Source: an uncultured Prevotellaceae bacterium (lineage in GTDB: Bacteria > Bacteroidota > Bacteroidia > Bacteroidales > Bacteroidaceae). Taken from it: a stretch of 47,441 nt of DNA. Below are positions 1 to 8,281 of the stretch, piece after piece. Both the position numbers and the translations under genes were made by a program. The stretch is taken from NCBI GenBank assembly GCA_947166655.1, contig CAMVFC010000006.1, forward strand, positions 1-47,441. The letters run 5' to 3'. Under the pieces are notes generated by a model. It had not been told where the DNA came from, searched no databases, and saw nothing but the letters and a program-made list of their open reading frames with translations. Within the stretch, counting starts at the first letter, position 1. Each line of letters begins with the position of its first letter.

Positions 1-37
1 ATTCACTCAATACAAGCTCTTGTTCCTGAGACAGCAT
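1..37 (-). CDS. 5' end of an unidentified minus-strand gene, cut by the window edge
   Basis: On the minus strand an ATG at 37-35 opens a frame that stays open to base 1 and reads MLSQEQELVLSE. Upstream on the same strand there is a promoter-like arrangement: TTTG at 89-86 and TACCTTTT at 65-58, one base off the Bacteroidota TAnnTTTG motif, with about 20 bases between them. Only 12 codons are visible, so no function can be given. A chance open frame of this length is possible; the promoter spacing is the main support. Confidence 0.4.
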   Translation of the reverse strand, partial: MLSQEQELVLSE

Positions 38-468
38 AACCTTTACGTTTTATGCTGTAAAGGTACGAAAAAAACTGCACATAACCAAATTATTTCATGA
101 CTATGTGCAGGCTTTAATTGTTAAAAAAAGTCTATAGGGACTTTTTCAGTGCCCTCATGTTTTGAGCAGTCTTTTTGCTTTGAACGAAGGAGCAATGCGG
201 GCATTGTGAAGCCCCCTGTACTCCCCCGGCGGGGGATGAAAAGCGAAAAGATGCCAAAACAGAGGGTCTTATCACTGCAATAAATAATGAAGACAAACGT
301 TGATAGCCCTTATATTGGTCTAATGAACCGATCTGGGTTTAATCTGTGGTTCTATGAACAAGCGATATAGTTCTTTCAGTTTTCCTTCTTTTCCCCTTCC
401 CGTCTTACTTTCTTGTCAATCTTTTAGGAAAAAAGTGAGAAAAAAGCGGTTCGTATCATTATTCTTTG
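38..468. other. Intergenic region with dispersed-repeat fragments, no gene seen
   Basis: No convincing coding sequence. It holds a small inverted repeat (CAATGC gg GCATTG near 193-206), a GC-rich palindromic repeat at 209-240 (CCCCC ggc GGGGG core) that recurs at 47321-47352, and at 341-364 a 24-base segment starting AATCTGTGGTT that recurs with three differences at 37929-37952. These look like non-autonomous dispersed repeats common between Bacteroidota genes. A 73-codon open frame starting at 354 overlaps the next gene's signal peptide in another frame and is not considered real. Confidence 0.6.
209..240. repeat. 32-bp GC-rich palindromic repeat, copy 1
   Basis: The 32 bases match 47321-47352 in the same orientation with one difference. 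The core is the palindrome CCCCCGGCGGGGG preceded by AAGCCCCCTGTA. It belongs to a loose family of GC-rich hairpin repeats seen also at 16074-16107 and 42044-42063. Confidence 0.75.
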
Positions 469-476
469 TATCTTTG
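469..476 (+). promoter_or_regulatory. Bacteroidota -7 box (TATCTTTG) for the C10 protease gene
   Basis: TATCTTTG matches TAnnTTTG exactly. It lies about 25 bases before the ATG chosen for the protease, giving a 5' leader of roughly 15-20 nt. No clear TTTG -33 box is visible. Its position excludes the in-frame ATG at 466, which would lie upstream of the transcription start. Confidence 0.6.
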
Positions 477-501
477 TCGCGCCAACGCAAGCAAAATGGT
501 T

Positions 502-3500
502 ATGAAAAAGTTGACTCTTATCCTTACCCTTCTTGTATGCACAGTACTTGCACAGGCCGAACCCGTGACGCTTGAGGACGCTGCCCGGAAAGCAGCCAAT
601 TTCCTGTCGGCAGCTTCACACGCTGCCGGGGATGCACGCTCCTTCGCGCCCGCCCGCCGGCCGCAGACCCTGCAAGCCGTAGATGTGCAGTACCCCTTTT
701 ACGTCTTTAATGTCGGTGAGGACGACGGCTTCGTCCTCGTGAGCGGCGACACGCGTACCTCCGAGGTGCTGGGTTTTGTCGACCATGGCCGCTTCGATGC
801 CGACCGTATGCCGGACAATATGCGGGCGTGGCTCGACAGCTATGCCGAGCAGCTGCGGTGGTTAGTGAAGCAGCCCGAAGAGGTGGCAGCCAACGCCGTG
901 CGCCGCGCTCCCGCCAAGGTCGCTGTCAAGAATCCCATCAGTCCACTGATGACGACGCTCTGGAACCAGAGCAGTCCGTACAATCAGAAATGTCCCGTGT
1001 CGATGTTCGGCAGCCGCTGCGTGACGGGGTGCATAGCGACAGCCCTCGCCCAGATCATGAACTACCACCAGTGGCCGGACACTGTCAGGGTCAACATTCC
1101 GGGCTATACCCTCCATTATTCCAATGGCGATATCAAGGTGGACAGCCTCTTTGCCCCCATCCGTTTTGACTGGGCCAATATGCAGTCCACCTACCAAGGC
1201 ACCGAGACCAAGGAACAGCTGGAGACCGTGGCCACCTTGATGGCGGCGGCCGGAACGGCGTCGTCCATGCAGTTCGGCAGCGCCGCATCCTCGTCCAACA
1301 GCATGGGCGCCCTGAAAGCCCTGAAGCGCTACTTTGACTACAGCTCCCAGGCGCATTACGAGTCCCGCTACGATTATCTGATGGAAGAATGGAACGACCT
1401 GATCTATGGCGAACTGTCCGCAGGACGGCCCGTTCTCTACACGGGTTCCACTTCGGCCAATGAAGGACATGCCTTCGTCGTCGATGGCTTCAGCTCGGGC
1501 AATCTCTTTCATGTGAACTGGGGGTGGGGCGGTTTCTGCGACGGCTACTTCCTGCTGTCGATCCTGAACCCCGGCAGCTCGCAGGGCATCGGAGCCAGCA
1601 GTGCAGCCGATGGCTATGCCCTGACCCAGAGCGCACTCGTGGGGGTCAAGAAGAACGAGGGGGAGGCACCCTTCGAGCCCTTGCAGCTGGAGGCCGACAT
1701 CGTCGGCATACGCGACCATACCGTCCTCTGCAGTTTCAACAACAACCGCGTCTTCGAGACCGACACCTTCGATATCGCCCTGGGGATGCTGCGTGCTGAC
1801 GGCACCTACGCACCCTTGAACCAACGACAGGTCGTCCTGCCCCTGAACAAATACTATCCCGAGATTCCTTTCGATGTCGACGGCCTGGCCGACGGCACCT
1901 ATCAGCTCGTGCCCATCAGCAAGGTGATGAACGGGCGTCGGTGGACCTCGACTCTCAATCCCGCCCGCACGCACGTCCGGGCCGATGTCGCTGACGGCAA
2001 CATCACCCTGACGCTCGTCTGCCCACAGCCGCAACTGTCTGCCACCATCGACCTCGTGGGAACGCATCTCATGGGCGATAAACATTCGGTTCGCGTGCGC
2101 GTGGAGAACACGGGCGACGAGTTCAACAATCTGGTGTATCTCTTTGCCGACACCCTCAGGTGGACTGCGCCGCGCGGGCAGGAGACGCTCGTACTGCCGC
2201 GGGGCGACAGCCGCCAGATCGCCTTTGACTACACGCCGGCCTATTATAATATCCCGGCCGATTCGTCGCTCTCCGTACGAATGGCTGTAGCCACCGACCG
2301 TGCCGGGACGAACATCGTCGCGGACACCGTCTTCGTCTTTGCAGGAGGCGAACCCAAGAACGTCGTGCGCTCCGACAGCCTTGCCATTCGCATGGAAGGT
2401 GAACTCACGCCGGTCTCTGACGATGGCGTCTACCTTCTGGGCAAGGATGCCAACCTCAAACTGAGGCTCATCAACTCCTCCGATACCACCTATGTCGGGA
2501 ACTATGGCTTCCGCATTCACTACGTCTATCCGCTGGTGGGCACGGCCTACTACTATTATTCTTCCTATCAGAACAGCTACACCCTGGCCGCTCACAGCAC
2601 CGACGAGGTGTCCATCAACCTTCTCAACCAGACAAAATTTGACTTGCCGGTGGGGCAGGAGTTCTACCTCGAACTGATCTATACGTATAAGGGTGCGCAG
2701 TGGAAGACGGCCTTCCTCGACGACCACCACTACATCGTCGCCCCGGCCGTGAAGAAGTACAAGGCCGACGGCTCTGTACTGGCGGAGCCTTCTGTGGACA
2801 CCTGCTTCGTGGCGGCCGACATCACGGCCGTCGACCTCCGGCAGGCCGAGCGCACCAAGGTCGTCATGGGAGGCAACCCGAACACGCTCTACTACGTGGA
2901 TGCCGAGGCCGAGACGCTGCCCGAGGGCATCAGCGTCAATGTGGTCCGTGGCAACGTGGCCGACAGCATCCGCCTCCGCGATGGCTTCGACTTCGTGCCG
3001 CCCATGAAGTTCACGGCACGGCATATCGCGTACAGCCGAACCTTCCAGCGAGGATTCCATCGCGACAGCGTCGGAGGATGGAACTCACTCGTGCTGCCGT
3101 TCGCCGTCACGTCGGTAGAAGTGGCAGAACCCCTGGTCACGGAAGACACCACCCTCATCGTCCCACGGCCCATCGACTGGTACCGCTCGGCATCCGACAC
3201 CGGCAAGGACTTCTGGATCATGCAGTTCGACGACGAGGAAGGGCGTAACATGTGGTTCGAACCTATCAATCGTTTCGTGGCCAACCGTCCCTACCTCATC
3301 ATCGTGCCGGAGGACACCACCTCTGCCAGTCTCGTGGGCAAGCCCATCACCTTCTATGGCAGCAATGCCGCCATCGTGCCGGGGGCGAGCCTCGAGTCCA
3401 CGGGACACACCTTCATCTTCCGCGGCAGCCGTGCCTATCAGACGGGCGAAGGCATCTATGCGCTCGACGCTCAGGGCACGCAGTTCGTCCGGACCGACAC

Positions 3501-3726
3501 CGTCGTCCAGGCATTCCGGGCCTTCTTCACGCCCGTCAAGAGTTCCTTCTTCAACAACCTCACCATCGTCACCGATGCCCAGCTCGATGCCGTGCCTGCT
3601 GTGCGGCCCGACAGCGTGGGCGTTCCCGGCGACGACCATTGGTACACCATCGACGGACGACGCATCGCCACCCCCACACGATCCGGGCTCTACCTGCACA
3701 GAGGGCGCAAAAAGACCGTCAGGTGA
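502..3726 (+). CDS. Secreted C10-family cysteine protease (streptopain/interpain A-like)
   Basis: A 1074-residue exported protease. Residues 1-19 (MKKLTLILTLLVCTVLAQA) are a signal peptide, followed by a Spi-type propeptide to about 150. The C10 catalytic domain follows: the TGCIATALAQIM motif carries the nucleophile Cys177 (codon 1030-1032), and NEGHAFVVDGF carries the catalytic His323 (codon 1468-1470). FHVNWGWGGFCDGYF is the usual glycine/tryptophan loop. The remaining ~700 residues are beta-rich extension modules, ending in WYTIDGRRIATPTRSGLYLH, a weak version of the C-terminal tail on other surface proteins here. The start at 502 (or 496) is chosen because the -7 box lies at 469-476. Family knowledge: interpain A of Prevotella intermedia and SpeB are secreted zymogens degrading host proteins. 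The substrate here is unknown. Both catalytic residues are present, so activity is likely. Confidence 0.9.
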   Translation: MKKLTLILTLLVCTVLAQAEPVTLEDAARKAANFLSAASHAAGDARSFAPARRPQTLQAVDVQYPFYVFNVGEDDGFVLVSGDTRTSEVLGFVDHGRFDADRMPDNMRAWLDSYAEQLRWLVKQPEEVAANAVRRAPAKVAVKNPISPLMTTLWNQSSPYNQKCPVSMFGSRCVTGCIATALAQIMNYHQWPDTVRVNIPGYTLHYSNGDIKVDSLFAPIRFDWANMQSTYQGTETKEQLETVATLMAAAGTASSMQFGSAASSSNSMGALKALKRYFDYSSQAHYESRYDYLMEEWNDLIYGELSAGRPVLYTGSTSANEGHAFVVDGFSSGNLFHVNWGWGGFCDGYFLLSILNPGSSQGIGASSAADGYALTQSALVGVKKNEGEAPFEPLQLEADIVGIRDHTVLCSFNNNRVFETDTFDIALGMLRADGTYAPLNQRQVVLPLNKYYPEIPFDVDGLADGTYQLVPISKVMNGRRWTSTLNPARTHVRADVADGNITLTLVCPQPQLSATIDLVGTHLMGDKHSVRVRVENTGDEFNNLVYLFADTLRWTAPRGQETLVLPRGDSRQIAFDYTPAYYNIPADSSLSVRMAVATDRAGTNIVADTVFVFAGGEPKNVVRSDSLAIRMEGELTPVSDDGVYLLGKDANLKLRLINSSDTTYVGNYGFRIHYVYPLVGTAYYYYSSYQNSYTLAAHSTDEVSINLLNQTKFDLPVGQEFYLELIYTYKGAQWKTAFLDDHHYIVAPAVKKYKADGSVLAEPSVDTCFVAADITAVDLRQAERTKVVMGGNPNTLYYVDAEAETLPEGISVNVVRGNVADSIRLRDGFDFVPPMKFTARHIAYSRTFQRGFHRDSVGGWNSLVLPFAVTSVEVAEPLVTEDTTLIVPRPIDWYRSASDTGKDFWIMQFDDEEGRNMWFEPINRFVANRPYLIIVPEDTTSASLVGKPITFYGSNAAIVPGASLESTGHTFIFRGSRAYQTGEGIYALDAQGTQFVRTDTVVQAFRAFFTPVKSSFFNNLTIVTDAQLDAVPAVRPDSVGVPGDDHWYTIDGRRIATPTRSGLYLHRGRKKTVR

Positions 3727-3739
3727 ACGGGAAAAACGA

Positions 3740-3763
3740 ACGCGCAGAACGCCCACTGCGCGT
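3740..3763 (+). terminator. Possible hairpin terminator after the C10 protease
   Basis: ACGCGCAG (3740-3747) and CTGCGCGT (3756-3763) form a perfect 8-bp stem with an 8-nt loop, 14 bases after the stop codon. No strong T tract follows, so termination is uncertain. Confidence 0.45.
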
Positions 3764-3814
3764 ATAAGAAATGATGGCAAATTGCACGTAAAAGTAAAAA
3801 AATACAAAAAAAAC

Positions 3815-3845
3815 TTGCACGTTCGGATAAAAGTATCTACTTTTG
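3815..3845 (+). promoter_or_regulatory. Bacteroidota promoter for the coiled-coil lipoprotein/OmpA pair
   Basis: TTG at 3815-3817 and TACTTTTG at 3838-3845 are separated by 20 bases, a textbook -33/-7 arrangement for the Bacteroidota sigma factor. The leader to the ATG at 3929 is about 80 nt and AT-rich, typical of strongly expressed genes in this phylum. This is the best-formed promoter in the window. Confidence 0.75.
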
Positions 3846-3928
3846 CTCCGAATTTTGTGCAGCATCTATTGACGGAGACATAACTAAAAGTGAATAAAGT
3901 ATATAGTTTAACCATAATTTAATTAACA

Positions 3929-6900
3929 ATGAAAAGGAAGTTTACAAACGTATTTCTTCTGGTGGCTATCTCTGTAGCCGCCCTGACTTCGTTCGTATCT
4001 TGCAAGGACTATCAGGATGACATGTATGCTGATATGGATCTGCAGGACAAGAATCTGAGGGATGCCCTGACGGCACTGCAGACCGCTTTGCAGAACCAGA
4101 TCTCTCTTCTGGATGCAGCTCAAAAGAACTGCTCTACGAAATGCTCTACAGAACAGGCAAACCTCTGGGCTGAGTTTGCTAAGTACTACACCAAGAGTGA
4201 GACCTACAGTCAGGCTGAGGTTAATACCCTGATTCAGAATCTGAAGGACATGATGGGTACTTTGGCAGCCAATCAGACGCTGTCTGAGATGATTGCAGAT
4301 GCTCAGACGGCTGCTGAGGGCGCTTTGGAAGCTGCTCAGACGGCTCAGACTGCTGCCGACAATGCTCTGGGCCTGGCACAGGACGACAGCATCCGCCTCG
4401 ATGAGGTTGACAAGAAGCTCATGGATTTGAGCGATTCTCTCCGTCACGCTTATGAGACCGCAGACCTCGCTTGGGCACAGGCTCAGAAGAATCAGGATAG
4501 CATTGCTATTTTGGATGGTAATTTTAAGACCTTGGAGAAGACAGTCAACGATCTCCGTACCTATTGCGATGAGACCTTCGCTACTAACGCACGCGTAGAT
4601 ATCGTTGGTGACAGCGCCATCAAGGCTTACGACAAGGCTGTTGCTAATGAAATTGCCATCAAGAACTTGGATTCTATTGTCACGATCATTAGTGACTCCC
4701 TCTCGAAATTTGCAACTAAGGAAGAAGTCGCTGCTGCTGACAAGAAGCTTAACGAGCGCATTGATAGCGTAATTGAGGCTACCAATGGTTGGAAGGATTC
4801 CATCGCTGCTGTCCGTGAAGAGGCTCAGGAAATTCGCAAGCTGGCTAAGACCTACCTCGATTCTGCTCTGAACGTTTCCAAGGAGATTCAGGATTCTCTT
4901 GATAACTACATCAAGGCCAACGACGCACGCGTACAGAATGCTTTGGATAGCATTGGTACTGTCGCACAGGCTGTTCAGGCTCTTGAAGGCCGCGTGAAAT
5001 TCCTCGAGGATTCTATTCCTGGCATCGACAAGCGTCTGGACGCTCTGGAGGATTCTATTGCTGAAATCATGCCTCGCCTGAAGGCTGTCGAAGATAAAAT
5101 CAAGGAACTCGAAGATAAAGTTGAGAAGCTTGAGAATCGCCTCAACCAACTCATCACCAGTATCGTTGTCCAGCAGGCTGTGAACCCCATCTTCGGTAGC
5201 ATCAACCTGCCGTGGGGCGGTACCAACCTGCTCATGGCTTTCCATGGCTATGCAACCAACCTCGGTGTCGAATTCCCGACCTCGGATGAGGCTCTCTTCT
5301 ACGATGGCAAATCAATAGTAACTGATGAAGACCTGAAAGTCTTCGAGGGCACTAAGTTCACGAAGGGTGCTAACGAGCCTCTCTACCTCGACAAGGAAGG
5401 CAATGCCGGTTATCTCTATGTCACTGTGAACCCCACCGATGTGGACTTCACCGGTACTAAGTTCTCTCTCGTCACCAGTCAGGAGAAGGAAATCGTTACT
5501 CTGGGCAACCTCCAGAAGACCAACGACGAACTCAAGTTCGGTTGGACACGTGCTGAGGTGGCTTCCAAGGCCTCCAATGGCCTCTACAAGGCTTCTGTCA
5601 CCATCGATGAGAAAAAGTTCGCACAGGCTGCTCCTCGCGTGAACCTTAATGTTGACAATGTGAAGGACGCCCTGAAGGAAGTTGCAGCTTCTGCTAAGAG
5701 CAAGAATATCTCTACCATCGCTCAGAGCCTCGTGAAGGCCGGTGTTGCCGTGTCGCCGCTGGCTACCACCAACTTCCCCGCATACGCTGTGAAGGCTGCT
5801 TGGACACCCGAAGGCGGTCAGCCCACGGCTGTTTATTCCAAGTATGAAATCGGTGCTATTGCTGTGAAGCCTCTGTCCTATGCATTTGCTAAGGATGTTG
5901 TGGTGAAGGATGTTCCGGGTATCGGAGTTCTGGAGAACGCAGCAAAGCGTATTGTCAAGGCCATCAAGAAGCAGATTCCTAACGATCTGTTCACATTGGT
6001 TGGCACGAGCGCAGATGAAATGATGTTTGACCTGACTCGAATCAAGGACGTTGAACTCGTTGAACTTGATAACGAAGTCGTTTCTCACTTCAAAGTTGTG
6101 GTTGATATCAATGAGACCAAGCACATTGACATTGATGAAATCACCTACAAGCTGCCTACCATTACGATTCCTAAGGAAGACTTGAGCCAGACTGTTACGT
6201 TCAACGGAACGACTGCCGATATCGTGTTCACCAAGGACGTCACCTACACTGCAACTGAAGCTACGAAAGTGTTTGACGGTTATCACGATGTAGTCGAAAT
6301 TCAGTACTCCAAGACCATCGATCTCTCCAAGGACATCAAGGCCATCTATGGCAACGTCACCACATCTCTGTCCAATGTCAATGGCATGATGGGTTACCTC
6401 CGCGGATACCTTGGCAGAGTCAATGACCTCATCTCCAGCATCGAGACTCTGGGCGGTACCTTCGACGGCAAGGTTGATGAACTCGGCGACAAGGTGATTG
6501 AATACATCGAGAAGTTCAACAAGACCTTTGCTCCTTACATGCTGCCCAAAGACTGGTTGCAGCCCATCATGATTGGTAACGCTAATGGCTTCGTTCGCTT
6601 CACCACGACAACAGCCGAAGCTCCTCAGCTCCTCAACAGCACTGACGTGACCCTCATTCCTACGACTCGTACCGCTGAGCTCCTCAGCCCGGCCTTCAAG
6701 AAGTGGATTGCCGTGACCGATGTCATCCAGGGTGCTAACAGCGCTAAGGGTGGTGATGGCACCTGCATCGCTGCTCGCACGAAGGCTAACAGCGCCAGCA
6801 ACATCAATGAGGTGCTTGACGGTAACGTTCGCGCCGTTCTCATCTCCCTCGAGAAGGGCTACATCTATGAGCTTACCTATCAGGCTCTCGACTACTCTGG

Positions 6901-6940
6901 CCGTGTTTCTGCTAAGAAGTACTACGTTCGCGTTAAGTAA
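3929..6940 (+). CDS. Large coiled-coil surface lipoprotein, unknown function
   Basis: A 1003-residue lipoprotein. The N terminus is a type II signal with lipobox SFVSC, acylation at Cys25. Residues ~30-410 are almost entirely helical, rich in Ala/Gln/Glu/Lys with recurring 'DSI' motifs and heptad spacing (for example KAVEDKIKELEDKVEKLE), so a long coiled-coil stalk is likely. Residues ~420-1003 are a mixed globular region beginning with NPIFGSINLPWGGTNLLMAF; I do not recognise this domain. Codon use is strongly biased (AAG, CTC, GCT), suggesting high expression, in line with the promoter at 3815-3845. The OmpA-family gene starts 59 bases downstream with no terminator between, so they are probably co-transcribed. 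A stalk plus peptidoglycan-binding partner suggests an abundant envelope structure, but that is inference. Confidence 0.85.
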   Translation: MKRKFTNVFLLVAISVAALTSFVSCKDYQDDMYADMDLQDKNLRDALTALQTALQNQISLLDAAQKNCSTKCSTEQANLWAEFAKYYTKSETYSQAEVNTLIQNLKDMMGTLAANQTLSEMIADAQTAAEGALEAAQTAQTAADNALGLAQDDSIRLDEVDKKLMDLSDSLRHAYETADLAWAQAQKNQDSIAILDGNFKTLEKTVNDLRTYCDETFATNARVDIVGDSAIKAYDKAVANEIAIKNLDSIVTIISDSLSKFATKEEVAAADKKLNERIDSVIEATNGWKDSIAAVREEAQEIRKLAKTYLDSALNVSKEIQDSLDNYIKANDARVQNALDSIGTVAQAVQALEGRVKFLEDSIPGIDKRLDALEDSIAEIMPRLKAVEDKIKELEDKVEKLENRLNQLITSIVVQQAVNPIFGSINLPWGGTNLLMAFHGYATNLGVEFPTSDEALFYDGKSIVTDEDLKVFEGTKFTKGANEPLYLDKEGNAGYLYVTVNPTDVDFTGTKFSLVTSQEKEIVTLGNLQKTNDELKFGWTRAEVASKASNGLYKASVTIDEKKFAQAAPRVNLNVDNVKDALKEVAASAKSKNISTIAQSLVKAGVAVSPLATTNFPAYAVKAAWTPEGGQPTAVYSKYEIGAIAVKPLSYAFAKDVVVKDVPGIGVLENAAKRIVKAIKKQIPNDLFTLVGTSADEMMFDLTRIKDVELVELDNEVVSHFKVVVDINETKHIDIDEITYKLPTITIPKEDLSQTVTFNGTTADIVFTKDVTYTATEATKVFDGYHDVVEIQYSKTIDLSKDIKAIYGNVTTSLSNVNGMMGYLRGYLGRVNDLISSIETLGGTFDGKVDELGDKVIEYIEKFNKTFAPYMLPKDWLQPIMIGNANGFVRFTTTTAEAPQLLNSTDVTLIPTTRTAELLSPAFKKWIAVTDVIQGANSAKGGDGTCIAARTKANSASNINEVLDGNVRAVLISLEKGYIYELTYQALDYSGRVSAKKYYVRVK

Positions 6941-6999
6941 GCCAAGAGAGAAAGGACATTTGTTCAATTCAAAGTAAATAACAATAAAAATATAAGACT

Positions 7000-8148
7000 A
7001 TGAAACTGAAGAAAATTTTATTGTCCGGTCTGATGGTTCTTGGCACGCTCAACGCCGTTGCTCAGCCTCAGGCAAAGACAGCGGAAGTCTTCACTCCCCA
7101 CTGGTACGTACAGGTGCAGCCCCTCGGCATGCAGTACACCCTGGGTGAGGTCGCTTTCAAGGATCTGATTCACTACAATGTTCAGTTGGCTGGTGGCTAT
7201 CGCTTCAACCCCGTCTTCGGCGTTCGCTTGGCTGTCAATGGCTGGAAGAGCAAGGCAGGTCTCGATGTTTCCAACAATCCTAACGGTTACCGTACCAAGT
7301 GGGGTTGGAACTACGTCGCTCCCACAGTGGACCTCACTGTTGACCTCACCAACTGGGTGCTCGGCTACAAGCACGACCGCCTCTTCAACCTCGGCTTCTT
7401 CGCTGGCCTCGGTGCCAACATTGCTTGGGACAACAAGGGTGCCAATGAGGCTTATACCGACTGGAATGGTTTCTCTGGTCGTTACCAGCACCTCGACTAC
7501 ATCTGGGACGGCACGAAAGTGCGCATGGTGGGCCAGTTCGGTCTGACCGGTGACTTCCGCATCAACGACATGCTGTCTGTGAACCTCGAGGTCGGTGCTA
7601 ACACCCTGAGTGACCACTACAACAGCAAGCGCGCTGGCAACTGGGATTGGTACTTCAACGCCCTCGCAGGTGTGAAGATTAACATCGGTGAGACTCACCA
7701 CACTGTTGTTCTGCCTGCTTCCGCTGAGCCCTACCACCGTGTAGATACCATCTACATCAAGGAGCCCGAGCGCATCATCGAGCGCGTCGTTGAGCCCGCT
7801 CAGACCGCTGCTGTCGAGCAGATCGAGCCGCTGCGTCGCGACATCTTCTTCACCATCCGTGTGACCGACGTCGTCGGTGCTGAGTTGAAGAAGGTTCAGG
7901 AGATTGCTGACTACATGAAGAAGTATCCTGCTTCCAATGTGGTAATCACTGGCCACGCTGATAAGGGTACGGGTAATGTCACCATCAACAACCGCCTGTC
8001 TCAGAAGCGTGCCGATGTGGTGAAGCGCCTGCTCATCAACAAGTATGGCATCGACGCCAGCCGCATCAGTGCTACCGGTAAGGGTCACTTCGAGCAGCCC
8101 TATGCTGAGAACGACAAGAACCGTGTCAGCATCTGTATCGCTCAGTAA
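7000..8148 (+). CDS. OmpA-family outer-membrane protein
   Basis: A 382-residue protein with a Sec signal peptide (cleavage near NAVAQ, residue 22), an N-terminal beta-barrel of about 230 residues rich in aromatic-ended strands, a short linker with 'EPERIIERVVEP', and a C-terminal OmpA-like peptidoglycan-binding domain (about 275-382). That domain has the expected NVVITGHADKGTGN and NNRLSQKRADVVKRLL segments and ends NRVSICIAQ. The family anchors the outer membrane to peptidoglycan. It follows the large lipoprotein by 59 bases and shares its biased codon use. A strong terminator at 8175-8212 ends the unit. Confidence 0.9.
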   Translation: MKLKKILLSGLMVLGTLNAVAQPQAKTAEVFTPHWYVQVQPLGMQYTLGEVAFKDLIHYNVQLAGGYRFNPVFGVRLAVNGWKSKAGLDVSNNPNGYRTKWGWNYVAPTVDLTVDLTNWVLGYKHDRLFNLGFFAGLGANIAWDNKGANEAYTDWNGFSGRYQHLDYIWDGTKVRMVGQFGLTGDFRINDMLSVNLEVGANTLSDHYNSKRAGNWDWYFNALAGVKINIGETHHTVVLPASAEPYHRVDTIYIKEPERIIERVVEPAQTAAVEQIEPLRRDIFFTIRVTDVVGAELKKVQEIADYMKKYPASNVVITGHADKGTGNVTINNRLSQKRADVVKRLLINKYGIDASRISATGKGHFEQPYAENDKNRVSICIAQ

Positions 8149-8174
8149 TTCGCTGAACTGAAATCTCTAAATAG

Positions 8175-8212
8175 CGCCCTGCCTTACGATTTCCGCAAGG
8201 CAGGGCGTTTCA
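8175..8212 (+). terminator. Intrinsic terminator after the OmpA-family gene
   Basis: CGCCCTGCCTT (8175-8185) pairs perfectly with AAGGCAGGGCG (8197-8207), an 11-bp GC-rich stem with an 11-nt loop followed by TTTCACTTTTCTT. It lies 26 bases after the stop codon. Confidence 0.85.
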
Positions 8213-8281
8213 CTTTTCTTCACTACGAATGACGTAAACTCTTCAGCTTACACATCATTCGCCTTATTCCCACTCGATTCA

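Noticed and set aside
354..575. 73-codon small gene overlapping the C10 signal peptide
   Set aside because: It runs through the promoter region and out of frame into the protease; low-complexity and without its own promoter.
862..3060. 732-codon open frame on the minus strand
   Set aside because: It lies wholly opposite the C10 protease, which has a signal peptide, catalytic motifs and a promoter. The minus frame has no recognisable motif and is an effect of GC-rich codon use.
3923..6967. Two long minus-strand open frames (440 and 551 codons)
   Set aside because: They are antisense to the coiled-coil lipoprotein, whose biased codons create open antisense frames. No start signals or known motifs.
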